Source: Pomphorhynchus laevis (taxonomy: Eukaryota; Acanthocephala; Palaeacanthocephala; Echinorhynchida; Pomphorhynchidae). Taken from it: a DNA stretch of 64,000 bases. Shown piece after piece: positions 33,139 to 45,400 of this stretch. Numbering within the stretch: the stretch's first letter is position 1; the number at the start of each line of letters is the position of its first letter. The DNA lies in NCBI GenBank assembly GCA_012934845.2, contig WNNJ02000108.1:372001-436000 (forward strand). Direction: 5' to 3'. Made by a program: the position numbers and the translations under genes. Below the pieces are notes generated by a model, which had not been told where the DNA came from, ran no database searches, and saw only the letters and a list, made by a program, of their open reading frames with translations.

Positions 33139-34944
33139 CGAATTTTTGGCCTTGTGTGAAGAACGTGAAAATTTCCGTTGATTTTACGTATAGATAAGGA
33201 TGACTCGCCGTTTGTTTCACGTCGATGTTTTTCAATGCGAGCTAAATTGAGCTGGGCAATATCAGAAGGGGAGCGGTCAGGAAAGATACGGCAAGTAGAT
33301 GAAGTGGTAAGAAGTTTAAAACGTTGGGAGAGTACTGAAGAGACATGTGAACTATGTCGGAAAACGATTTTTAAGAGTGGAGGACTGAGATGATTGGATT
33401 TAGTGGATTTGTATAAACGGATCAAAGATACAGGAGTGAAATTATTATAAAGGGATGGATTATCATCAGGAAGAATTGTTGAGAGGATAGACCTGAAAGC
33501 AGTTACATCACGATCGAGGCGACATTGAGGAGAATCAGATTCGGAAAGCTTTTAATTAGATATGATAATGCATTGATCGCGCGAAGGAAAACGATTACGT
33601 AGAAGTGGTGGACGGACAGACCTGGTAGGAGTAGAGGCAGTAGAGCAGATAAACGTGGGCATGACATGGGTGCTAAGTGAAGATTTAAGATAGTTTGGAG
33701 CATGTGTGACAGGAGTGGAGTGTTGAATCGGTTGATCATAGATGTTACTGGAGATGATTTTGACGGAAGGATGTAAATTATTGAGAGGTAATACGGTTAG
33801 AGCATGTGTGACCAAAGTGGATTGTTGAATCGGTTGAACAAAGATTTTACTGAAGATAATTTTGACGGAAGGGTGTAAATTATTGAGAAGTGATACGGTG
33901 GAGGTAGAGTAAGGAGTACGTGAAGAGAAGAAAGAGGTATGAGATGTATTTAGATGTGAAGATGAATGGGAAAAATGAGGTACGAGATGAAGGCCTTTAC
34001 TGTTTGCATTAATATGAACATGAATATTAAGGGAAGTTTTATCCGTAATTAAAGGAGGAGTGTGTGTGAGAAGTTTCAAGAACTGGATTAATAGATGACG
34101 AAGGAGTTAGTAAGCAAACGGATGACGACGATAGCTTGGAAGATATTTTGTAGTTTGCTGATGGTCCATGTATAACAGCGGTCTGAGTCGACTGAGAGAT
34201 ATAATCAAGTTCATTTATTGAGCACAACTCTGTTTCGTTAGCGTCCAGAACGTCTCCATCGTTTGAGTGGTCATTCTTCATTAGCTTATCTACGAGGGCA
34301 GCACAACAGAAGCTGCAGAGGAAATTCCGATTTGAAACGTTGTCCTCGTCAGTGAAAGTAACGGCAACGTGAGTCCAAACATTGCAGTTCTTGTTGTCGC
34401 ATCCAATTTGCTTTTCGATGTAAGCTTCCTTGACGGACTTGAGTTGCTGGCCGACATTTTTAGTTTGCTTTCTCTTTGCCGTAATAACATGTTAATTAGT
34501 TAGTTATAATCAAGAATGTTTAAACTCCGTTAGTCTGCAGGTCGTTAGTTGTAAGTAGTTCGCGTTAGTTGTAAGTAGTCTTTAGTTGTAAGTAGCGAGC
34601 AGATGTCGTCGATGGTTGTCGATAATTGTCAAGCGGATGGTCGTCGATGGTTATCGTTAGTTGTCGTCGAAGGTTGTCGTTGGTTGTCGTCGAAGATTGT
34701 AGTTTGATTGTTTTACTTAGAAGTAATTCCTTTATTTTTACTATTGTAAGTAGCTTTAATCAACAATTTTATTATGTATGTTATTGATGAGTATATGTTA
34801 TTGATGAGCCATTATGATGACGAAACGGTACTGGTTACTGTTATCGTTGTCCTTCCACGTCTAGCTTAAATTATTAGTAACGTAATTCACGAGTAATGGT
34901 ATCACTCTCTCTTGAGAAAATTCACAAAAAGAAGTTAGATCTTT

Positions 34945-35212
34945 TTTAATTTGATTGCACCTGTGAGCTGAAATTCTTCTAATTATGGCACAATATTATC
35001 CTGACAGGTATCGTTTCGTTTTTTGATACAAGATGACGCTACCAATCAGCATGGGTAGGTCCAATCAGCTGCTGACTCAGACCTACATTTCACGTTTCGA
35101 CCCTTATTATCTGCTTACTCAGTAAATCGGTGCCGATCGAATTCGAATTCGAACTCAGGACGTTTGTATCGCGATTCTACTCTACATTCACTAGACTGGC
35201 TGCTCCACTTAA
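34945..35212 (-). mobile_element. tRNA-derived SINE, copy 1
   Basis: Read on the minus strand: a head with TAGTGAATGTAGAGT (A-box-like) and CCTGAGTTCGAATTCG (B-box-like), a central domain GGGTCGAAACGTGAAATGTA...GTCAGCAGCTGAT, and a tail ending ATAATTAGAAG and a T-poor end. This is the most complete member of a local family at 34.9-39.1 kb. Confidence 0.75.
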
Positions 35213-35334
35213 ATGTATGTCTGAGTCAGCAGCTACTGAGTCCTACCCAGGCTGATTAGTATCTACATAATAAAAATACTGATCGATAACAATCAAAATA
35301 TAACCTTTAAATAAAATATAAATATTAATTTTTC

Positions 35335-35580
35335 TGGTTGTGGCACGACATTATCCTCATAGTAGATGCTACGTTGGAAGGCGATACGTACGTCCTGAGT
35401 TCGAATTCGATTAGCATCAGTGTACGGAGTAAGCAGATAATAAGGATCGAAAGGTGGCATGTAAATCTAGGTCAGCAGCTGATGATAACCACCCAGGCTG
35501 ATTAATAGCTTCCTGATGAATCAAGAATAGGAACAATACTGTGAGGATAATATCATGCCACAATTAGAATAAGTTAGATT
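35335..35580 (+). mobile_element. tRNA-derived SINE, copy 2 (plus strand, head joined to an inverted tail shard)
   Basis: CCTGAGTTCGAATTCG at 35396, central domain (GTCAGCAGCTGATGATAACC) near 35480, tail to 35575. The first 30 bases (CTGGTTGTGGCACGAC...) are an inverted SINE tail shard. It lies just past the Argonaute 3' end. Confidence 0.7.
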
Positions 35581-35881
35581 ATATTTCGTGAATCAGTTGT
35601 ATATACATATGACTTGTGTCATGTGTATATATCTTTTTGAATAATATCTATTTGGATTAAATACAGAAAATTGTCAAAAAGAAATATTTATTTAATAAAG
35701 ATTTATTTTATTTTTTTGCTAAAAATAATAACATTCTTTATTTTTTTTGAGCCAGCTATTTGAGCTAATGCTCGTATGTTGTTGAATGTATAATAATTTT
35801 TTATAACGGTCAATCGAAATCATTGCAAAACAATCCTTTCTGGATTGTTTCCGGTGCGATTTTCTGTCAAAAAATAACATT

Positions 35882-35905
35882 CTTTATTATAATATCAAAT
35901 TTATT
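35882..35905 (-). terminator. Argonaute polyadenylation signals
   Basis: Two AATAAA hexamers on the minus strand, 35 and 53 nt past the Argonaute stop codon. The placement is right for 3'-end formation, though the AT-rich background makes chance hexamers common. Confidence 0.5.
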
Positions 35906-35939
35906 ATTAGTAACATGATTAATTAGGAAATAATGAAAA

Positions 35940-36416
35940 TTAAGCAAAGTACATAACACTAGAGGTGTCTATATGAGTTTCCACTGCGCTATTGGCGTAC
36001 CATAAATCTTGCTGCTCCTGCGAGCTTTGCTTATGTCCGTTATTGTCGAGCTGACTCGAACTGTTAGGTTGCTGATAAGATTCGCTTCCGTTAAAGTTTG
36101 TTGTAGAATTTGCTTTGTTTTTGCAGTGTCTGTCGTTTCCGTTGTTATTTACCATATGCGATCTTAGTTCAGAGGCCGGATGTGATGAACCTTGAGATGC
36201 GCTTGTACCCGACATTGACGGATATTCCCTTTCAATTAGATGATGTCTGGCACGAAAAGCAACAAGATGAGCGTAGTAAGCTGGAGCTGGAATAGAAACA
36301 CTACGTGTGCAGCGCACATATGTATGACATAATTGATAGGTTACTGCCTGAAGATCATCGGGCTGAAGTTTATTATCATCCCAGAGAACATAGTAGTGAG
36401 ATGGTCGTGAAGTCCC
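35940..36416 (-). CDS. Argonaute exon 17: PIWI end and low-complexity C-terminal tail
   Basis: Starts [14 protein letters not shown], includes the catalytic histidine in [17 protein letters not shown], and ends VMYFA with TAA at 35940. Between HHLIERE and the end lie about 90 residues rich in Ser, Asn and Gln, roughly twice the length of this segment in human AGO2. AATAAA on the minus strand at 35905-35900 and 35887-35882 gives likely polyadenylation signals just after the stop. Confidence 0.93.
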   Translation of the reverse strand, partial: GTSRPSHYYVLWDDNKLQPDDLQAVTYQLCHTYVRCTRSVSIPAPAYYAHLVAFRARHHLIEREYPSMSGTSASQGSSHPASELRSHMVNNNGNDRHCKNKANSTTNFNGSESYQQPNSSSQLDNNGHKQSSQEQQDLWYANSAVETHIDTSSVMYFA

Positions 36417-39400
36417 CTAAAATTACAAGATAAAATATTTATAATATACAAAAAGACAAAAAAGAAATGCAAAATTTTCATTCAAATGTGAGCATCAACA
36501 GGAATCGTGTTTTATCATGATCGATTACCCCCCCCAATTAAATTCTACAAATGAAAATTCTGGATGTTTTGGTAAATAAATGCATTTAATGAATGTAAGT
36601 GAGTAATGTCAATGGTTATGTATGCAGATGAATTCAAAGACATGTTGAATTTTTTGGGTCGATTGCTGCGCAATTAATAATTTAATTTAATAACTAACTA
36701 ATAAATATTTATTTATATTCATTATTTAATTAAAAATATAATGTAATGATTGTATTATCGATTGTAATATCATTCAAATGTATGTAATATCGGCATTCAA
36801 TTAATAACGTAATAGCATAGCATAAATATAAATTCGATTAAAAACCGGATTTAAAAATTTAAATTAATTTTACACCGATATTCTTAATTATGGCAAGCAA
36901 TAGCTGGTATATTTTAACCTAATGGGTGGTTTGTATATTCAATCGTGTATAATTATTAAATTGTGTATACATAATCGTGTATTTACCTTCCCATTGCAAC
37001 CACGTTACATGTCTTAACAATCTTAATTTTCTCATTTCAAAGTATCTATAAAGTAAAGTTTATGCCGGGGAAGTCTTTATTCTCTCAATATCAAAGAATC
37101 CTCATCTCGACAGCTTGTATTTGATATTTTGTTATTTCCTTAATCGCAGCGTACATTTTGCATACATTTTTCGTACATTTTTTGAGATTTTGTATGTATC
37201 CAGTATTATAAATAAACTAGGCATTGCCATTTGCAAAATCAGCGACTGTATCCTTACGGAATCTGAAACTGGAAACTCATGTTGGTCAAAGTATTCTTCT
37301 CGATTTTCTGTCTCAAGTATGTCATGAACAGAATAGGGGATAAATAATCCCATGTATGCTGACATTTGTTTGTTTTTAAATACGAGAAATCATAATATGG
37401 GCATTAAGATTGATTTAATTTATGTCGGTTTAGAAATAAATTGCAAATGCATTAAGAAGACTTGGATGGGTATCGAAAATATAAAATATCAAATTGTCAA
37501 CTAATTTATCAGATAAGGGCGAAACAAGATCACATTAAAATCGTGATCAACGTGCAATCATAACTTAAATGTAATACTTGATTTTAATATATATATAATC
37601 TCCAAAACTTAATTAATTATTTATCAAATTGCAATTCCTTCATCAGATAGATGTGAAACCAAGATCGCATTAAAAATCGTGATTAACGTCTAATAAATAC
37701 TAGAACGTAATACTTAATTCTAATATTAAATATTTGAGTATTATATTATTTCCAAATATTAAATATTTGGAAATAACTTATTTTTCGATAAATAAAAACA
37801 TTAAATCTTTGAATTTAATGTTTAAACTTTATCATAATTATTTACAAAAATGTGAACTAAAAATCACTTATATTAAGTTAACATGATATTATTAAGTTAA
37901 GTTAACATTTAATGTGCTATTAAATATCTTACATGATATCTACCACACAATATATAGTGAATTTATCTAATATGCATTGTCTTAATACAAAATGTACTCT
38001 TATAATCGTTTAAATACTTAATTTCAGTAATTTTAATAATATGAATTTAATTTAATCAGGATGTGGCACGACTTTATTCTCACAGGTATTGTGCCTATTC
38101 ATGATAGAGCAGGACACTACTAATCAGCCTAAGAGGTTTTATAAGCTGCTGACCCAAACCAACATTTCACGTTTCGACCCTTATTATCTGCTTACTCCGT
38201 GCACTTGTGCCAATCGGATTTGAACTCAGGACGTATGTATCGCGATTCAACCTTACATCCACTAGGATCGCTATATATTTAGATCGGTATATATTTTTAA
38301 ATATTATTTTTTTTGTGAGGATCGTATTCTAACGATCTATTAGAAACCTACCTTATGTGTAGAATTAAGAGTAGAAACAATACCTGTGAGTACAATGTCA
38401 TGCCATAACCAGAAGAACTTCAGCTTACAGATGCAATTTAGTTAAATTAAAAACATTCATTGCAAGTGGCAGCATGAAAAACAGTGATCCGGCTAGCGGA
38501 TCACACATAAGGTAGGTTTATAATGGAAGTAACGTTGAATAGCGATACAGACGTCCTTAGTTCAAATTCGATCAGCAACAATGTACGGAGCAAGCAGTTA
38601 ATAAGGGTTGAAACTTGAAATATAGGTCTGAGTCAGCAGCTAATGAGATCAACCCAGGCTTATTAGTAGCGTCATGTTGTATCAAGAAAAGAAACGATAC
38701 CTGTCAGAATAATATTGTGCCACAATCAGAAGTATTTCAGCTCACAATTGCAATCAAATTAAATTTAAAACATTCATTGCAAGTGGTAGCATGAAAAACA
38801 ATGATCAGGCTCGCGGATCTCACACATAACGTTGATTTCTACGATCCTCTACCAAAAGTAATATACATAAATGTATACCTACAGAACTGGAGCAGCGATC
38901 CTAGTGTATGTAACGTGGAATCACGATGCAGATGTCCTGAGTTCAAATCCGATAAGCAAAAGTGTACGGAATAAGAACATAATAAGGGTCGAAACGTGAA
39001 ATGTAGGTATGGGTCATCAGCTGATAAGAGCCACATAGACTTATTAGTAGCGCCTGCTGTATCAAGAATATGAACGATATCTGTGAAGATAATGTTGTGC
39101 CATAACCAGAAGAATTTCAGCTTACAGATGCAATCAAGTGAACTTAGTTTAACACTTTATTCAATGCTAACGATAAACCTGGCATATTGCATCCCTTACA
39201 TATTTCTTGCCAATGTACATTACTGAATTTGATTGTTTCTCTTTTTATATGTTTTTATATATTTTAAACGATATAATTCTATCAGACTTCCAGATAGTGA
39301 AAACTAAAACAATTGTATTGTAAAAACTTATTTCGCTACTATTTATATTAGACGCTACAATTTATTTCGGTATTTAAAAAACCTGCTGTAAATAATCAGC

Positions 39401-42400
39401 AGATTATTTACAGCATACGTATTTGGCATAATCTGCTGTAAATAATCACCTGAATTCCAGCGTGACTGCATATGAAAAAATCATATTCACTTGGTTGCGT
39501 TATCGTGGTATCGACTGTAGTGCCGGGAGGAACGTTTCCACTTTTTCCGCTCTACAAAAAGAATACTAAAGACAGCTTGAAAATATTTGATAATACTTGG
39601 TCATTAGGATTAACGCAAAAGAAACGAGTGTGATGTCTCTTCTGTACTGCAACGTAAGTAATGCCCGGCTGGTAACTTGCTTCTATGCTGACACATGCCT
39701 CACGTATGGCCATTAATTCATATTCAAAAATCTAAAATTAAAATTACTACCTTAAAGATAAGTGAAAGCGTTACCTTCGATCCGTGGCATTCGGAAAGAC
39801 CGTCACGATATATGATCAACTTATATGGCTTAAAGCTCGTGGAGCGATAAAATGACAGCAGCATATTTCGAACCATTCGGGCAAGATCTTTTATATACTC
39901 TTGTCTGTGTATTTGTATGCGAACAGTAGCAGCATATCTGCTAGGGTGTGCATCCATGGAAGCTACGACCTATAAAGTCACAATTATAAAATGTAGGAAA
40001 AGAAACCTAGCATACGGCAGCTATGGAGGGCTTTGATTTGTCTCCAGCAGGTGGATGCGTTATTGCAGCACCAATAAACATTACTGGTTCATTAAACACT
40101 GATATAGGCCTATAAATAAACATCATTTTACATTTATGAGAAATGTTTATTTCGAATTTTATAAAGAAAGCAACGAACGCTTTAATCAAATAAATCAAAT
40201 CTGCTAACTGTTTACGTATTTTATACTATTTATAATTAAAAATAATGCTAAATAAAATTTAAATAATAAAATAATAAATAATTATAAAGGATTTTATACA
40301 ATTTATATAAAGTTAAAATTTAAAGTCGAAATTAAAAGACTTAATTTTTACGAATTAATCCTTCTGAACGATCATCATTAAATAACAAATAAAAAACAAA
40401 TAAAACTTTGTGTACTTAACAAATGGTACGTTAGTAAAATTTCAGTAAAGCTTCAGTCAAAGCTGTACTTCAGCTTTGACTATGAAGAATAAAATGTTAG
40501 ATAATCAAAAAAGTGTGTGTAATTGTTCTTCAATTGTACGCGGAACAACTGCAGTCTATTTTTTATTTAATAATCGCTATATAACAAAAATCATTAAATA
40601 AATAATTAAATAATAACTGTAAAATAAAATCAATTAAGTTCAATAATATAAAACATATTCTTGAATGTATATAATATAATTATATATAACTGGACTTTCA
40701 AGGAATACCATTTTCTATAAATGCCGCATTTCGTAAGAAATCCTGGGCCGCAGTTTACTAAGCACATCTGTGCAGCAGCTTCGACTACCAGAAGTTCCGG
40801 CGGAAAAGCAGAATCTTACAAAATTAAACCTTATTCGAAGATCTCTCCTTTCCGTATCTACAAGCAAGCAATATAATTACTTCTTGGAGCTGTCCAAAAG
40901 CACCCTGACTTAAAGATAGATCAAATACCAGTCTTCAAAAATCTCAAATCCCACAGTTCATCTATATCGATCAGTGATATGTCGGATAACTTGACAAATG
41001 CGAACCTGCAAACAATGTATCAGTAGATACAGAGTCTTAAACATGAGATTCCCGAATGAGAATAACGCTTTTTTTCGTTAATTTTATCGATTTTTTTATC
41101 GAACATGAGATTACCAAGTTAAAGAAAAATGACCAGGAGGATCAACCTATAATGGCAATAGAGAAACCAACAGGCTTTTCAGATTTAAAGATTGAAGAAA
41201 TCATAGTTAAAATCACAACGGTCTTGGCAAATATAAAGCCAAACCTAGGGATACTCATGAACTTGCAGCTTATGAGCAAATACTAAAGACGATTACTAAG
41301 GATAGGATCTCTGAACTGGTTAATGAAGAATGTCTCTCTTTTTTCTTAAAGAGGATAATAACCATATATATGGTTGAAGCCTTTGGGTATCTAACGGTTG
41401 CTCTGCAACTTCCAATAGTAACCGGAATTGAAGTCGTATTTGCCAGAAGGGTTGGGTTGGTGAGTTTAAGATCCTCAAATACGCTACAGTCTCGCGAAAA
41501 CGAGATAGCGCATCTGAGGTTATCTGTACACCAGATTTCGACCAGTGAACCACAAGAAATGTAATATTCATGCACGGTCTAAGGATGCATCTTTCTTTAT
41601 TATGAGAAAGTTTTCCACTTTTGCAAAGAGCAGAAGCTTAACGACTGCTTTGTTGTAGAGGAAAGTTAATGAGTGTATTGCCAATCATTTGCGCTTAAAA
41701 AGGAGCCCAATGTATGCCGCAAGGAACAACTTCGAAATGACAGTATTTACCATTATACTCGAAAGCTGTTTTTATCCAATCGGAAAGGCATAAAGGAATT
41801 TAATATTGACTTAAAATCAATTTATACATACTAATTTTTCACAAGATGTGCTTCCGGTTAAGGACCCTATAAATGAAGGGAAAATAGAAGTCTAGAGTAT
41901 TGCATTCATTCCATATCCTCCCATCATAATTCAGTCTATATGAATCCTTTTTGGAATCATAAAAACACAAGAAAACTACGGCTTTGTCCTTTTTAATAAA
42001 GGAGCTATTTTGCCTTTTTTGATGTGATACCAAATGATATTGGTAAGTGCAGAGCTTACTTTTGATCACCATCTCAACTAACTTACCGGCATATCGTCGA
42101 TTTGTACTCTAGTACGGAAAATTGAGCGTATATGCGTGCGGGCCTGACTTTATATTAAAAGTCGAGATATGTTGGCTACATCAGATACTTCGGGATGTCG
42201 TTTGTACGATGTAGATCGTATTTTAACGAGTTCTCTCAACAAAGATCCTAGATTAATATCTTCTAGATTACGTTCAACGAACATGTGCTCTTGCACACAG
42301 ATCACTGAATCTAGAGCTCACTAATCCTCTTTAAGAAAAAAGAGACATTCTTCATTAACCAATTCAGAGATCATATCCTTAGTAATCGTCTTTAGTATTT

Positions 42401-45400
42401 GCTCATAAGCTGCAAGTTCATGAGTATCCCTAGGTTTGGCTTTATATTTGCCAAGACCGTTGTGATTTTAACTATGATTTCTTCAATCTTTAAATCTGAA
42501 AAGCCTGTTGGTTTCTCTATTGTCATTATAGGTTGATCCTCCTAGTCATTTTTCTTTAACTCGGAAATCTCATGTCCGATAAAAAAAATCGATAAAATTA
42601 ACGAAAATAAGCGTTATTCTCATGAATTTCTTTGTCCTACTGGAAATATGTGTTGATATCAGCGACATATCTAGGAATCCAGATCTTTACTAGAAATCCA
42701 AAAAACGTTAAAAAGATCAGAATTTACATTTGAATTGTTCTATTTAATTGCTCTGCGCCTTATGAGTATTTATTTTTTATTAAAAAATGATGGTATTAAA
42801 ATTAACGATAAATTCGTAATTTAAAGATTCCCATCATTGTTACTTTGTTATTCAGTTTAACTGAATGTGTATAACATTAAGTTTAATATAGAAACATTAA
42901 TTCTACGCCATCTTAGAATAATTTATATTCGGTAGCTATACAATTATATGAAGTTCGTATATGATCTCCGAGATCCACATACCATGGATCTAAACCACTA
43001 GTTTTGGGGGATCTAAACCACTGATTTGGTAAATATATGCGAAAAACAAAACCTCTAGTTCAAAGGAGTTGCGTTATATTACAAATACTTAAATATCCGT
43101 ACACGACACTGCTTGGTGATTATAAAGACCACCGATTTTTCCAAATCGGTTTATTTGGAAAAATACAGAGTTATCATTTGAAGCATAGATTTTTAAAATG
43201 TCAAATTTCTTATACAAGAGCTAAATCAAATTCAAAATTAAATGGATTTGATGTAAGGGCTCCCAACATAGATAATATATTAATTTTTCCACATTAATCA
43301 CACCAACCTCAGAGATGGAATAAGTATGTTGTTAATGCCTCCGAGTTTCACGTTTATTTTTAAACAGAGATTGCTTAACGTCTGGGGCGTAGTTCTGTTG
43401 ACATTTTTTACTTGCACACATTGGGTAGCCATTCCGTACAATGTATCACCAACCCGCTTTATTTCTGCGTAAACAGGCGTCTTTCCTGGTAATACTGGAA
43501 TGACCAACTGAATTCCTGGAAAAGTCGATCGTAGATAAAACATCAAGGGTTCTACTTGATCAACACCATAAGCATACTTGCACAAAACGGGACGTGGGTT
43601 CATTTCAATTCCAGCGTCAGAGCTTATTCGTTGTAAATTTGACGAGAATAATCTTAACATAGAAACATTAAATAAAAATTAATTAAACTTAAAGAATTTA
43701 ACTAACCCAATTCAATTAATAAAATACTCTGTGTTTGAAATTGATAACTGAGGCAATGTAAAAATACATTTAATATATTATATATTAAATTTATTTTGAA
43801 TATATTAAATATATATTTAAATATATAATTATTTATAAGATGATTTATATAATAATTATACACATTATTAAATATTTATATGATATTCATAGTAATAATA
43901 TTTATATAAATGTTTATGGTAAAAATATTTATATATTATTAAATATTATTAAATACTATAATATGAATTTGTTAATATTTAGATATATTTATATATTGTA
44001 TATATTATATATATATTGTGAAAAAAAAACGAATTACAAGGCGTTAGGTGATGGTCATTATTTTTCTCAGGGGAACATTCATAAGTAATCTGTAACTGTT
44101 TTTCTTGACTTCTCAGCTACATTTGACCGTATCTTCATTCCCTTTGTTATCTATTTCTTACGTCCCTCAGGCTGACTGTGAAACTTTTCAACAAGTTGGA
44201 AATACTGTTGTATATTAAGTGGTTTATTATGACAACGACCCTGATGCGCGACAATTCTACCCAATTACTTGTGTTCCTCAAGCTTCCACTCTTTTCTATA
44301 TCGTACCTAGCCGCCACAATTATTCTCTTAAATTTCTTATACGCGATTAACATCTATTACCACCATCTTGTTTTCAGGAAGCAGATGTAAGAATGCTGTC
44401 CCTAAAATCACCGATTTCTTTTTAAGATTAAAAATCTAGTTAACCATATTCAACCTCGTCAGTAATCCTTCTAAAACGCCGGTTGTCGCCTTCATTGACT
44501 CATTAAATAATAAAACGCTAAAAATAATGGCAGTCTCAGCATTATCCCACTTATAACTAATAAACATCTCCCTTCCTTTACACATCGTGTAAAATATATA
44601 GACTTCACCATCTCAGTGAACTGGGCTTCTGGGTTTGATATGAATTATAGATAATTTAATATAATATATTATTAATATAATATAATTAATATAATATATT
44701 ATATTAATATATCTTAAATCTATATCGTGATTTTTCAAAAGGTATAAGTTTATTTATTATTCACGGGTCACAGGAATAAAGATCATACATAAACGACACA
44801 AGTTATTAAAATTATATATAATTTAATATAATATTTTTATATTAATATAATATATTATATTTATATATCTTAAATCTATATTGTGAATTTTCAAAAGTTA
44901 TATAGTTTATTTATTATTCATGGGTCACAGGAATAAAAATCACACATATACGACACAAGTTATTGAAATTATATATAATTTAATATTATAATAATATATT
45001 ATATTATTCAAAGTAAATTTAGGAACATTAAGTGATCCTTAAAATCAAAAGATATTTTAATAATCTAATTCTGAAGATTATTAGAATCTAAGTTTACATG
45101 TAATGCTCCTTCGCGTGTTGTGTATTCTCGTCTAGGCTTTACGACTTATCGTTTTGGGGTAAGTCCTAACGTTCTAACTTGTCGATAAATTGCATAAAAT
45201 TTATATCGTGATTTTTCAAAAAATACAGTTTATTTATCAAAATACAGTTGATTTTGAGTTGCAGGAATATATATAGACGCTATACGTGCCTATTGCAAAA
45301 TGCCTCATGCCTAATAGACATTTAATTTGCTATTAATTAAAATATTAATTAAATTGTGAAAAATGATAAAAAAAAATTTTATCAGTTGTATGTTGTGGTC

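Larger units (their letters stand above)
30098..34500 (-). mobile_element. CR1/L2-like LINE, nearly full length, broken
   Basis: On the minus strand: ORF1 with a PHD-like finger near 34450-34290 (CDNKNC, WTHV, CSFCC) and Ser/Thr-rich tail to about 33550; endonuclease at 33138-32480; RT at about 31980-30740; C-terminal region to about 30280; 3' tail with an ATT-type microsatellite near 30115. The 3' tail (30181-30245) is followed by a second tandem copy at 30098-30170. PHD-bearing ORF1 plus APE endonuclease and RT is the CR1/L2 layout. A fragment of the same family is at 63126-63885. Confidence 0.85.

Noticed and set aside
33178-33393. Plus-strand frames at 30.3-33.4 kb
   Set aside because: Antisense to the CR1/L2-like ORFs, whose endonuclease and RT motifs read on the minus strand.
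29868-34945. Long target-site duplication around the CR1/L2-like LINE
   Set aside because: The two flanks are about 60 bp and clearly diverged, unlike a target duplication; more likely copies of an older repeat.
37132-37365. Extra coding exon in Argonaute intron 16
   Set aside because: No matching family block is missing from the protein between exons 16 and 17, and no convincing splice sites flank it.
35380-38980. tRNA genes suggested by GAGTTCGAATTCG boxes
   Set aside because: No seven-base acceptor stem closes and the boxes recur with the same long 3' body, so these are SINE heads.
41839-42072. 77-codon frame in the fold-back loop as a gene
   Set aside because: Short and isolated, with no recognisable domain; likely part of a decayed element.
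43298-43660. Independent short gene beginning at an ATG near 43660
   Set aside because: It is exon 12 of Argonaute: the acceptor at 43653 and the split Arg codon join it in frame to exon 11.
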